Positions 32,589 through 40,883 of a stretch of 64,000 nt of DNA are shown here, piece after piece. The notes below the pieces were generated by a model that was given only the letters and a program-made list of their open reading frames with translations, searched no databases and was not told where the DNA came from. Both the position numbers and the translations under genes were made by a program. Positions within the stretch are counted from its first letter, which is position 1; each line of letters begins with the position of its first letter. This DNA comes from Streptomyces sp. BK239 (GTDB lineage Bacteria; Actinomycetota; Actinomycetes; Streptomycetales; Streptomycetaceae), in contig NZ_SHKS01000012.1 of assembly GCF_004217285.1 (NCBI RefSeq), positions 1 through 64,000 of the forward strand, written 5' to 3'.

Positions 32589-34028
32589 GTGAGCACCGAG
32601 CTGCGTCGTCTGCGCAATTACATCGACGGTGAGTTCCGGGATGCCGCCGACGGACGGACCACCGAGGTGGTCAACCCCGCGACCGGGGAGGCGTACGCGA
32701 CCGCGCCGCTGTCCGGGCAGGCGGACGTGGACGCCGCGATGCGGGCCGCCGAGGCGGCGTTCCCCGGCTGGCGGGACACCACCCCGGCCGAGCGTCAGAA
32801 GGCCCTGCTGAAGATCGCGGACGCCTTCGAGGAGCGCGCCGAGGATCTGATCGCCGCCGAGGTGGAGAACACGGGCAAGCCCGTCGGGCTGACCCGCACC
32901 GAGGAGATCCCGCCGATGGTGGACCAGATCCGCTTCTTCGCGGGCGCGGCCCGGATGCTGGAGGGCCGCAGCGCCGGCGAGTACATGGAGGGCCTGACCT
33001 CCATCGTGCGCCGGGAGCCGGTCGGCGTCTGCGCGCAGGTCGCCCCGTGGAACTACCCGATGATGATGGCGGTGTGGAAGTTCGCCCCGGCGATCGCGGC
33101 GGGCAACACCGTCGTGCTGAAGCCGTCGGACACCACCCCCGCGTCCACGGTCCTGATCGCCGAGATCATCGGCGGCATCCTCCCCAAGGGCGTCTTCAAC
33201 GTCATCACCGGTGACCGTGACACCGGCCGGCTCATGGTCGAGCATCCGATCCCGGCGATGGCCTCCATCACCGGTTCCGTGCGCGCGGGCATGTCCGTCG
33301 CCGAGTCCGCCTCCAAGGACCTCAAGCGGGTCCACCTGGAGCTGGGCGGCAAGGCCCCGGTCGTGGTCTTCGACGACACCGACATCCCCAAGGCCGTCGA
33401 GGACATCTCGGTCGCGGGCTTCTTCAACGCCGGGCAGGACTGCACGGCGGCCACCCGCGTCCTCGTCCAGGAGGCCATCCACGACGAGTTCGTGGCCGCG
33501 CTCGCCAAGGCCGCCGCCGAGACGAAGACGGGGCAGCCGGACGACGAGGACGTCCTCTTCGGCCCGCTGAACAACCCCAACCAGCTCAAGCAGGTCTCCG
33601 GCTTCATCGAGCGCCTCCCCGCCCACGCCAAGGTCGAGGCGGGCGGCCACCAGGTCGGCGAGAAGGGCTACTTCTACGCGCCGACCGTCGTCTCGGGTCT
33701 GAGGCAGGACGACGAGATCGTCCAGAACGAGGTCTTCGGCCCGGTCATCACCGTCCAGTCCTTCAGCGACGAGGACCAGGCGGTGGAGTGGGCCAACGGC
33801 GTCGAGTACGCGCTCGCGTCCTCGGTGTGGACCAGGGACCACGGCCGTGCGATGCGGATGAGCAAGAAGCTCGACTTCGGCTGTGTGTGGATCAACACCC
33901 ACATCCCGCTGGTCGCCGAGATGCCCCACGGCGGCTTCAAGAAGTCCGGGTACGGCAAGGACCTTTCGGGCTACGGCTTCGACGACTACACGCGGATCAA
34001 GCACGTCATGACCTCGCTGGACGTGTAA
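32589..34028 (+). CDS. Gamma-aminobutyraldehyde dehydrogenase (PatD/PuuC-like)
   Basis: A 479-residue NAD(P)-dependent aldehyde dehydrogenase with PWNYP (153-157), catalytic Glu251 (LELGGK) and Cys285 (NAGQDCTAATR). GQDCTAATR is typical of aminobutyraldehyde and betaine aldehyde dehydrogenases. It would oxidise 4-aminobutyraldehyde, made by the divergent aminotransferase, to GABA. GTG start with GGAGG upstream. Probably regulated by the AsnC protein. Confidence 0.88.
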   Translation: MSTELRRLRNYIDGEFRDAADGRTTEVVNPATGEAYATAPLSGQADVDAAMRAAEAAFPGWRDTTPAERQKALLKIADAFEERAEDLIAAEVENTGKPVGLTRTEEIPPMVDQIRFFAGAARMLEGRSAGEYMEGLTSIVRREPVGVCAQVAPWNYPMMMAVWKFAPAIAAGNTVVLKPSDTTPASTVLIAEIIGGILPKGVFNVITGDRDTGRLMVEHPIPAMASITGSVRAGMSVAESASKDLKRVHLELGGKAPVVVFDDTDIPKAVEDISVAGFFNAGQDCTAATRVLVQEAIHDEFVAALAKAAAETKTGQPDDEDVLFGPLNNPNQLKQVSGFIERLPAHAKVEAGGHQVGEKGYFYAPTVVSGLRQDDEIVQNEVFGPVITVQSFSDEDQAVEWANGVEYALASSVWTRDHGRAMRMSKKLDFGCVWINTHIPLVAEMPHGGFKKSGYGKDLSGYGFDDYTRIKHVMTSLDV

Positions 34029-34102
34029 GTCCCCTCGGCGTCAGGGTGTTCGACGCCTCGCGGGCCGACCTCCGCCGGGCCGGTCCGCGAGGGGCGACGT
34101 CC

Positions 34103-34759
34103 TCAGCCGGCGGAGCCGTTGCGGATCGCGGCGATGTCGAACTGGAGGCGCACCTTCTCGCTCACCATGGCGCCTCCCTCCGCGAGTCTCGCGTTGTACG
34201 TCAGGCCCCAGTCTGAGCGGTTGATGGTGGTCGTTCCGTCGAAGCCGACCCGCTCGTACCCGAACGGGTCGGTGACCCGGCCGATGTAGGTCAGCTCCAG
34301 CTCCACGGGGCGGGTGACGCTCTTGATGGTGAGGTCGCCGCTCATCCGGTACACCTCGTTGTCGGTGAGCCGGACCGTCTTGCTGATGAAGCGCATACGG
34401 GGATAGGTCGCGGCGTCCAGGAAGTCACGGCCGACGAGATGGGCGTCGCGCTGCTCCACCCCCGTGTCCACCGAGGCCGTGGAGAGCACGATCTCCGCCC
34501 GGGAGCGGGACGGATCGCGTCCGTCGAAGAAGAGCCGGCTCCGGTACTCCGTGAAGGCCCCGCGCACGGTCGTCACCATGGCGTGGCGCACGGAGAAACC
34601 GAGACGGCTGTGAGCCGGGTCGATCATCCACTCCCCGGTCAGCGCCGCCAGCGAGGGATCCCTGGGGGAGGAGGCGAACGCCGCGCTGTCGTCGGGGAGT
34701 TGGGACTCTGTGGGGGGAGCCGGGCGGCGCAGGGACGCAGCACGGGTGAACAAGTTCAT
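34103..34759 (-). CDS. YceI family protein
   Basis: A 218-residue protein with a YceI lipocalin-like barrel (GEWMIDPAHSRLGFSVRHAMVTTVRGAF; LTIKSVTRPVELELTYIGR). YceI barrels bind polyisoprenoids in crystal structures. There is no signal peptide; the N-terminal 40 residues are a Pro/Ser-rich tail, so it is likely cytoplasmic. ATG start. Convergent with the aldehyde dehydrogenase and divergent from the sortase module. Confidence 0.88.
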   Translation of the reverse strand: MNLFTRAASLRRPAPPTESQLPDDSAAFASSPRDPSLAALTGEWMIDPAHSRLGFSVRHAMVTTVRGAFTEYRSRLFFDGRDPSRSRAEIVLSTASVDTGVEQRDAHLVGRDFLDAATYPRMRFISKTVRLTDNEVYRMSGDLTIKSVTRPVELELTYIGRVTDPFGYERVGFDGTTTINRSDWGLTYNARLAEGGAMVSEKVRLQFDIAAIRNGSAG

Positions 34760-34976
34760 GCTTCACGTACTACGGGACCCCGGAAACCCCCGCAAGCCTT
34801 CTTCGACATCCGCGCACACGGTCGTCACCGATCCCCCAACATCGACCCGGATCCCACACTTTGCCATCCCTTTACAACCCGCTCGGGCGCTGCCTCGTCT
34901 CTCCGCTCGATCCGTCACACAGCCCGTGGAGTTCGCCCGGGTGCCGTGTGCGCGGACCGACGAAGGAGAGCGATTC

Positions 34977-35327
34977 ATGCGTTTCACATACCGCACCGGT
35001 CTCGGCGCCCTCGCCGTCGCGGGCGCCGCACTGCTGGCGACCGCCGTGCCCGCGTCCGCCGACGGGACGGACCCGACGACTGCTCCCACCGCGCCCGCGG
35101 TCGACGCCAGTGCCAGGCCCACGCCCGTGGCTGAGCCCACCACCGACTCCTCCAGCCGGGGCCAGGTGGGCGTCGTCCCGAGGGGAGCGGCCGACACCGG
35201 CGCGGTTCCCACCTCAGAGGACTCCTCCGGCGAGGCCGGTGTGATCGGCGCGGGCGTCGCCGCCGTGTTCCTCGCGGGCGGCGCCGGCATGTACTTCGTG
35301 CGTCGCCAGCGGACCACCGGGGCATGA
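34977..35327 (+). CDS. Small exported protein with C-terminal anchor, candidate sortase substrate
   Basis: A 116-residue protein: signal peptide ending VPASA (about 26), a Thr/Pro-rich stretch, the motif GAADTGAV, an acidic spacer, a hydrophobic segment (GVIGAGVAAVFLAGGAGMYFV) and the basic tail RRQRTTGA. This is the layout of a sorting signal, but the pentapeptide is not LPxTG or LAxTG; AADTG would be a non-standard site. It has AAGGAGAG before the ATG and overlaps the sortase gene by 4 bases. Confidence 0.75.
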   Translation: MRFTYRTGLGALAVAGAALLATAVPASADGTDPTTAPTAPAVDASARPTPVAEPTTDSSSRGQVGVVPRGAADTGAVPTSEDSSGEAGVIGAGVAAVFLAGGAGMYFVRRQRTTGA

Positions 35328-36007
35328 GCCCGTACTCCAGGCGCGCCGTCCTCGCCGCGGCCGGGGCGGTGCTGCTCACCGGCTGCGGCGAGGACGGCAC
35401 GGCCGAACGGCCGCCCGCGGACCGGCCGTCCGACGCCTCGTCGGCGACGGGCGCGCGGAACGCCGGCCGCGCCGACGCCGCCGCGACGGCCCGGCCGCTC
35501 GCGCGGTCGACGCCGGTCGGGCTGCGGATCCCGGCCATCGGGGTCGACACCCCGCTCATGGCGCTGGGGCTGACCCCCGACGGCAGCGTCGAGGTGCCTC
35601 CGATCGAGGCGGACGACCGGGCGGGCTGGTACCGCCACTCGCCGACGCCGGGTCAGACCGGCCCGTCGGTGATCCTCGGCCATGTCACCGTCGGCGCGTT
35701 CGGGGACGGCGTCTTCCGCCGCCTCGACCGGCTGCGCGACGGCGACCGGATCGAGGCGCGCCTGGAGAACGGCACGACGGCCGAGTTCGCCGTCACCGCC
35801 GTCCGTACGGTCGCCAAGGCCGACTTCCCGACGCAGCAGGTCTACGGCGACGTGGACCGGCCCGAGTTGCGCCTCATCACGTGCGGCGGGCCGCGCGACG
35901 GCCAGGAGTACCGCGACAACGTGATCGTCTTCGCGGCGCTGGTCCCGGCGCGAGGCTCCGCGACCGGCTCGACGGCGGCCTCGTCAGGAGAACCAGGAGA
36001 ACGGTGA
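35324..36007 (+). CDS. Class F-type sortase, predicted lipoprotein
   Basis: A 227-residue sortase of the actinobacterial class F group. The catalytic triad is His120 (VILGHVTVG), Cys187 (LRLITCGGP) and Arg197 (EYRDNVIVFA). The N-terminus has a lipobox (LLTGC, Cys21), so it appears tethered by lipid rather than by a membrane helix. A 40-residue linker follows. Translation is coupled to the preceding small surface protein by ATGA and to the sigma factor by a 4-base overlap. Confidence 0.88.
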   Translation: MSPYSRRAVLAAAGAVLLTGCGEDGTAERPPADRPSDASSATGARNAGRADAAATARPLARSTPVGLRIPAIGVDTPLMALGLTPDGSVEVPPIEADDRAGWYRHSPTPGQTGPSVILGHVTVGAFGDGVFRRLDRLRDGDRIEARLENGTTAEFAVTAVRTVAKADFPTQQVYGDVDRPELRLITCGGPRDGQEYRDNVIVFAALVPARGSATGSTAASSGEPGER

Positions 36008-36495
36008 AACGGTCCCGCGAGAAGGAGGCGGCCGAACTGTTCGCCGCCCTCTACCCCCGCCTCGCCGGCTGGTGCCGCCGTCTCGTCGACGACGACGGGA
36101 CGGCGCACGAGATGGCCTCCGAGGCGTTCACCCGGCTCTGGGCCCGCTGGACGGCGGTGGCCGAGCCGCAGGGCTTCCTCTACGTCACCGCCGCCAACCT
36201 GGTCCGCGACCACTGGCGCAAGGTCGAACGGGAACGCCGGGCCGTGCGCCGGGTCACCGCCGAGGCCGCGGTCAGCGCTTCGGTGGAGCCGGCGGACCCC
36301 TCGGTGCGGATGCTCGTGCAGTCCCTGCCGGACCGGCTGCGCGTGCCGATCCTGCTGCACTACTACGCTGACATGCCCATCAGCGAGGTGTCCGCGCTGA
36401 CCGGGCGCAAGGAAGGAACCGTCAAGGCCGATCTCCACGCGGCCCGAGAACTGCTCCGCGCCCACCTGAGGAGAAGCCTTGATCACACCCGCTGA
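36004..36495 (+). CDS. ECF sigma factor
   Basis: A 163-residue sigma-70 family protein of the ECF type: region 2 is LFAALYPRLAGWCRRLVDDD then EMASEAFTRLWARW, FLYVTAANLVRDHWRK, and region 4 is LPDRLRVPILLHYYADMPIS then EVSALTGRKEGTVKADLHAA. GTG start overlapping the sortase stop, with AGGAG seven bases upstream. A membrane-protein gene overlaps its 3' end and may encode its partner. Confidence 0.88.
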   Translation: MKRSREKEAAELFAALYPRLAGWCRRLVDDDGTAHEMASEAFTRLWARWTAVAEPQGFLYVTAANLVRDHWRKVERERRAVRRVTAEAAVSASVEPADPSVRMLVQSLPDRLRVPILLHYYADMPISEVSALTGRKEGTVKADLHAARELLRAHLRRSLDHTR

Positions 36496-37042
36496 CGACT
36501 TCGACGACGGCACGCACGGCGCCCCCGACGACCCCCTCGCCGTCATCCTTCGGCCCGCCGCCGCTCATCTCGCCCCGCCGCCCGGCCGGTACGAGGACAT
36601 CCGCCGGGGCGCGGCCCGCCGCCGGCTGCTGCGCGCGGCGGCTGGAGTCGGCGTGACCTGCGCTGTCGCCGCCGCCGTCGTGCTGCCCCTGCGCCTGTCG
36701 GCGTCCGAGACGCCCGCACCGCCGGCGGTGCCGCTCGCCCCACCCCCGATGAGCAGCCCCTTCAGTGGCTCGCCCACACCACCCGCGAGCCCCGCCCCTG
36801 CCCAGGAGACCCCGACAGCGGCGTCCCCGACAGCGGTGGCCCCGTCGACCGGGGCGGGACCTACCGAGGGGGCTCCGACCCCCGGCCCCGGTCGCCGCAC
36901 CGCCACCGGGGCGCCGGCCCCCGACTCGACCCGCCCGTCTCCGTCCGCGGAGGACTCCCGGGCGCCGATCGCCCCGTCGGCCCAGCCGAGCGCGGCCACG
37001 GACGCGCGGGCGACGAGGGAGGGGAGCGACAGCCGCGGCTGA
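36479..37042 (+). CDS. Single-pass membrane protein, possible anti-sigma factor
   Basis: A 187-residue protein: about 50 cytoplasmic residues (MITPADDFDDGTHGAPDDPL...YEDIRRGAARRRLL), one membrane helix (52-72) and a 115-residue Ser/Thr/Pro-rich outer part. TTG start after GGAG, overlapping the sigma gene by 17 bases. Order and topology suggest an anti-sigma factor, but the zinc-type HxxxCxxC motif is absent and the inner domain is short. The function is therefore inferred from position only. Confidence 0.6.
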   Translation: MITPADDFDDGTHGAPDDPLAVILRPAAAHLAPPPGRYEDIRRGAARRRLLRAAAGVGVTCAVAAAVVLPLRLSASETPAPPAVPLAPPPMSSPFSGSPTPPASPAPAQETPTAASPTAVAPSTGAGPTEGAPTPGPGRRTATGAPAPDSTRPSPSAEDSRAPIAPSAQPSAATDARATREGSDSRG

Positions 37043-37078
37043 ACGGCGAGACGCGGCGCGGATGAACGCGGGCAGCTT

Positions 37079-37106
37079 TTGAACATGTTCAACTCGGGCG
37101 TATGCT
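37079..37106 (+). promoter_or_regulatory. Perfect palindrome overlapping a leaderless promoter
   Basis: TTGAACATGTTCAA (37079-37092) is a perfect 14-bp palindrome over the expected -35 position. TATGCT (37101-37106) is a -10 only 6 bases before the ATG of the next gene, so the transcript is probably leaderless. A TetR- or MarR-type repressor is the likely binder. Confidence 0.6.
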
Positions 37107-37112
37107 GCGCTC

Positions 37113-37634
37113 ATGAGCGACAGAGCCGCCCTGCTGAAGGGCATCCGCGCCTGGCTTGTCTTCTTCGTCGTGTGCCTGGTGCTCAGCGGAGCGACGGCCT
37201 TCCCGCTGGTGCACGAACTGCGCTGGACCGAGGAGTTGTTGAGGTCCCTGTCCGTGCCGGAGCACCTTCCCGCCCTCATGGACTGGATCGAACGCGTCCG
37301 GCAGGGGCTCGACGCCGTCGACGCCGACTACCCCTTCGTCCTGTACGGCACCGACTGGCTGGCCTTCGCGCACCTGGTCATCGCGGTCGCGTTCTACGGC
37401 CCCTACCGCGACCCCGTCCGCAACGTGTGGGTGGTCGAGTTCGGCATGATCGCCTGCGCCGGCGTCATCCCGCTCGCCCTGGTCTGCGGGCCGATCCGGG
37501 GCATCCCGTTCTGGTGGAGCGTGCTCGACATGGCGTTCGGGGTGCTCGGTGTGATCCCGCTGTACGTCGTGCGCCGGAGGATCAAGCGGCTGGCGGCCCT
37601 CGGTCCGAACGTCTGGACCCCGGTGGCCGCCTGA
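37113..37634 (+). CDS. Four-helix integral membrane protein
   Basis: A 173-residue protein with four predicted membrane segments (about 12-32, 76-95, 109-129 and 135-153) and a basic C-terminus. No catalytic motif is seen and I do not recognise the family. The extracellular loop between the first two helices (about 33-75) is acidic. It is a single gene under the palindrome-bearing promoter. GCGCGGCCGCGC (37635-37646), a 12-bp palindrome, follows the stop. Confidence 0.7.
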   Translation: MSDRAALLKGIRAWLVFFVVCLVLSGATAFPLVHELRWTEELLRSLSVPEHLPALMDWIERVRQGLDAVDADYPFVLYGTDWLAFAHLVIAVAFYGPYRDPVRNVWVVEFGMIACAGVIPLALVCGPIRGIPFWWSVLDMAFGVLGVIPLYVVRRRIKRLAALGPNVWTPVAA

Positions 37635-37655
37635 GCGCGGCCGCGCCGGGGCCCG

Positions 37656-38351
37656 TCAGCCGTTCTTGCGCAGGGCGCACAGCACGTCGACGCGGTTCGT
37701 CGTGATGGAGTCGACGCCCAGGTCCAGCATCCGGCGCATGGAGCGTCGGGTGTCCGGGGTCCACACCGACAGCAGCCGCCCGTCCCGGCGCACACGGTCG
37801 GCGAGGTCGCGGTCGACCAGCGAGAAGCGGTAGTTGAGCCAGCGCGGCCGTATCGCCGCCAGCACCGCGGGGCGGACGGGGGCGCGGCTGGTGTGGGTCA
37901 GGGCGATCTCGGCCGACGGGTCGGCGCCGCGCACCGCGAGCATCGCGGCGGCGTCGGCGCAGTAGTAGACGCGGTCGGCCGCGCCGACCTCGCGGACGGC
38001 GTCCACGATTAGGCGGGCCGTCCGCGCGTCCCTCGTCCCCGGCAGGTCCAGCATCACCCGCGCGCCCTCGGTCGCGGCCAGCGCCTCCGTCAGGGTCGGC
38101 ACCTCGCCCGCCGTCAGACCGCGCACCTCGGCGGCCGACAGCGACCGCAGCGGCCGCTCGTGCCCCCACAGCCGCTTCAGCGTCTCGTCGTGCAGGAGAA
38201 CGGGCACGCCGTCCCTGGTGAGCCGCACGTCGATCTCCACGGCGTCCGCGCCCCGGTCGAGCGCGGAACGCAGTGAGCCGAGGGTGTTCTCACGGAAGCG
38301 GTACGGGTCGCCGCGATGAGCCACGGCAGTCACGGTCTGCATGACCCTCAT
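37656..38351 (-). CDS. Glycerophosphodiester phosphodiesterase
   Basis: About 231 residues from ATG 38351 (MRVMQTVTAVAHRGDPYRFRENT). The GDPD motif is complete: HRG...ENT near residues 13-22, then DAVEIDVRLTRDGVPVLLHDETL, with Glu, Asp and His metal ligands. It splits glycerophosphodiesters to glycerol-3-phosphate and an alcohol. No signal peptide, so probably cytosolic. It follows the adenosine deaminase gene by 28 bases in the same direction. Confidence 0.9.
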   Translation of the reverse strand: MRVMQTVTAVAHRGDPYRFRENTLGSLRSALDRGADAVEIDVRLTRDGVPVLLHDETLKRLWGHERPLRSLSAAEVRGLTAGEVPTLTEALAATEGARVMLDLPGTRDARTARLIVDAVREVGAADRVYYCADAAAMLAVRGADPSAEIALTHTSRAPVRPAVLAAIRPRWLNYRFSLVDRDLADRVRRDGRLLSVWTPDTRRSMRRMLDLGVDSITTNRVDVLCALRKNG

Positions 38352-38379
38352 TGTGGAGGGGCGCCGGCGCGCGCCGCCC

Positions 38380-39462
38380 TCAGGGGGCGGACCACCCCGC
38401 GGTGTAGGAGTCGATCTCGGCTGCGAGGCGGGCCTTGCCAGGGCCGTCCAGGAACGACGCCTCGACGGCGTTCTTCGCCAGATCGGCAAGGCCCTGCTCG
38501 TCCAGGTCGAGGAGGCGGGCGGCGACCGCGTACTCGGCGTTCAGGTCGGTGCCGAACATGGGCGGGTCGTCGGAGTTGACCGTGACCAGGACGCCCGCCT
38601 CGGCGAACCGCCTGATCGGGTGCTCGTCGAGGGTGCGCACCGCGCGGGTGGCGATGTTGGAGGTGGGGCAGACCTCCAGGGCGATCCGGTGCTCGGCGAG
38701 GTGGGCGAGGAGCTTCTCGTCCCGCGCGGAGCTGGTGCCGTGCCCGATGCGCTCGGCGCGCAGGTGGGTGAGGGCGTCCCAGACGGTCTGAGGGCCGGTC
38801 GTCTCGCCCGCGTGCGGCACCGAGCGCAACCCGGCGGCGATCGCCCGGTCGAAGTACGGCTTGAACTGCGGGCGCGGCACGCCGATCTCCGGCCCGCCGA
38901 GCCCGAAGGAGACCAGTCCCTCGGGGCGCACCCGGTCGTCCGTGGCGAGCCGGGTGGTCTCCTCGGCCGCCTCCGGACCGGCCTCGCCGGGGATGTCGAA
39001 GCACCAGCGCAGCACGGTCCCGAAGTCGGCCTCGGCGGCCTTGCGGGCGTCCTCGATCGCGTCCATGAAGGCGACTTCGTCGATGCCGCGGCGGGTGGAG
39101 GAGAAGGGGGTGATGGTCAGCTCGGCGTACCGCACCTGCTGGCGGGCCAGGTCCCGGGCGACCTCGTAGGTGAGCAGCCGGACGTCCTCCGGGGTGCGGA
39201 TCAGGTCGACGACGGAGAGGTACACCTCGATGAAGTGCGCGAAGTCCGTGAAGGTGAAGTAGTCGACCAGCGCCTCGGGGTCGGTGGGCACCTTGGAGTC
39301 GGGGTGGCGCGCGGCCAGCTCGGAGACGATCCGCGGGGACGCGGAGCCGACGTGGTGGACGTGCAGTTCGGCCTTGGGCAGACCCGCGATGAAGGCGTGG
39401 ACGCCGGCGCTGGGCCCGGCGGGAGTGAGGGGTCCGGCGGGGACGTCGCGGCTGTCGGTCAA
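38380..39462 (-). CDS. add: Adenosine deaminase
   Basis: A 360-residue zinc deaminase of the ADA family: HVHHVGS (usual HxHxxGS; metal His pair), HAGET near 218, EVCPTSN, and VNSDDPPMF (Asp metal ligand and base). It converts adenosine to inosine. The usual first motif LHxHLDG is here LHVHHVGS, as in several actinobacterial ADA paralogues, and aminodeoxyfutalosine deaminase is an alternative. TTG start, five bases after GGAGG. Confidence 0.85.
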   Translation of the reverse strand: MTDSRDVPAGPLTPAGPSAGVHAFIAGLPKAELHVHHVGSASPRIVSELAARHPDSKVPTDPEALVDYFTFTDFAHFIEVYLSVVDLIRTPEDVRLLTYEVARDLARQQVRYAELTITPFSSTRRGIDEVAFMDAIEDARKAAEADFGTVLRWCFDIPGEAGPEAAEETTRLATDDRVRPEGLVSFGLGGPEIGVPRPQFKPYFDRAIAAGLRSVPHAGETTGPQTVWDALTHLRAERIGHGTSSARDEKLLAHLAEHRIALEVCPTSNIATRAVRTLDEHPIRRFAEAGVLVTVNSDDPPMFGTDLNAEYAVAARLLDLDEQGLADLAKNAVEASFLDGPGKARLAAEIDSYTAGWSAP

Positions 39463-39663
39463 GGGATCCTCCCCAGGAGCGGCGCTCCGAGCGGCCCGGC
39501 GGCTCGGCGGGAGCGCGGTGATCGGCTGATCGGTGGGTCGGGGTCATCGTAGGCGCACGTGCGGCGGGCGGATGCGGCGGGCAGGGGCGTGCCTCGGTCC
39601 GCCTCCCACCGCCGATCTCGGGCCTTAGCATTGCGGGACGCACGACAAAGGGGGGTCCCGCGT

Positions 39664-40824
39664 ATGTCCGACGACGCACCGACGCCGGCAGTGCAGGGGG
39701 AGGCCGGAGCTTCGCGGCCTGACGCCGCCGACGACGCCGTCCAGAATCCATGGGCCGCGCCCGGCTCCGTGCCGGAGGGGGCGGAGGGGCCGCAGTACGC
39801 CGGCGAGGAGCCGTCCGACGCGGACACCGGGCCGCAGGACGCGGCGCCCACGCCCAAGGTGCCGCTGACCAAGCCGGACGCGGAAGCCCCGCCGGTGGCG
39901 GACGCGAAGCCCGTGACGGAGGGCAGCACGTCCGCTTCCTCCGCCGCCGCCTCCGGGCCCTGGCCCGAACCCGCCGCGGGTTCCGGCGACGGCACGGACA
40001 CCACCGTCGTCTTCCCCGAGGAGCCGGTCTCGTACTCGGAGGCGCCTGCCCCGCAGGACGCGCCCTCACCGGAGACCGTTCCGCGGGCGGAGCAACGACA
40101 GGCGGAGCAACGACAGGCGGAGCAACAGCACACGGAGCGACCACCGGCGGAGGAACCGCAGCCCTTCGCTCCCCGGGACCAGGTCCCCCCGGCCGTCCAC
40201 CACCAGCCGACGGTCACCTCGCTGCCCGGCGCCGGGGTGAATCCCGCGCCGGGGGGCCCGCACCCCTGGGGCGGCCCCTTCGGCCCGCCCGCGCAGGGGC
40301 CCGTGCCGACGCACGCGCCGACGTCCACACCGCCCGCGGGTGCGCCCTTCGCCGCGTTTCCGCCGCCCGACCCCGCCACCCTGGCCGGCGGGCCGCCGCC
40401 GGGGTTCGACCCCTACGCGCCTCCGCCCGGCGGCCCGGTTCCGCCCCCGCCTATCGCGCCGGGCGGGCCCGGGCCCATGCCGTACGGCTATCCCGGCGGC
40501 TACGGCCACCAGGGCGCCCCTGGGTACGGCGGCGGCCTCCCGGCCTATTACGGCTGGAACGGGATGCGGCCGCCGAGCAACGGGATGGGTCTCGCCGCGA
40601 TGGTCCTCGGCATCGTGTCCGCCGTGGGATTCTGCGTGTGGCCGGCGACGCTCCTCATGGGCCCCCTCGCCTTCGTCTTCGGCCTGATCGGACGCTCGAA
40701 GGCCAAGCGGGGCGAGGCGAACAACCCCGGTCAGGCCCTCGCCGGCATCATCTGCGGCATCGCCGGATTCGTCCTGGCGGCCGCGATGCTCGTCCTGTTC
40801 ATCGCCACGCGGGAATACCGCTGA
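39664..40824 (+). CDS. DUF4190 membrane protein with long Pro-rich tail
   Basis: A 386-residue protein. The first 290 residues are low-complexity Pro/Ala/Gln/Glu with a triple AEQRQ-type repeat (about 40093-40130 in DNA) and Gly/Tyr-rich runs. The C-terminus holds two membrane helices flanking GRSKAKRGEANNPGQALAGIICGI, the DUF4190 signature. Function is unknown; these proteins are common in Streptomyces. ATG start after AAAGGGGGG; TAGCAT near 39627 may be the -10. Confidence 0.8.
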   Translation: MSDDAPTPAVQGEAGASRPDAADDAVQNPWAAPGSVPEGAEGPQYAGEEPSDADTGPQDAAPTPKVPLTKPDAEAPPVADAKPVTEGSTSASSAAASGPWPEPAAGSGDGTDTTVVFPEEPVSYSEAPAPQDAPSPETVPRAEQRQAEQRQAEQQHTERPPAEEPQPFAPRDQVPPAVHHQPTVTSLPGAGVNPAPGGPHPWGGPFGPPAQGPVPTHAPTSTPPAGAPFAAFPPPDPATLAGGPPPGFDPYAPPPGGPVPPPPIAPGGPGPMPYGYPGGYGHQGAPGYGGGLPAYYGWNGMRPPSNGMGLAAMVLGIVSAVGFCVWPATLLMGPLAFVFGLIGRSKAKRGEANNPGQALAGIICGIAGFVLAAAMLVLFIATREYR

Positions 40825-40831
40825 GGAAGCC

Positions 40832-40883
40832 GCCGCAGGGGAGCCGGAGCGCCGCAGGGCGATTCGGCTAGCTCCCCTGCGGC
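40832..40883. terminator. Convergent terminator
   Basis: GCCGCAGGGGAGC (40832-40844) pairs perfectly with GCTCCCCTGCGGC (40871-40883), 13 bp. The right arm overlaps the 3' end of the NADAR gene, so one structure ends both transcripts. Confidence 0.75.

Noticed and set aside
34977..35327. Possible chaplin or lanthipeptide precursor
   Set aside because: It has no chaplin domain and no Cys/Ser/Thr core. The layout fits a membrane-anchored or sortase-type protein.
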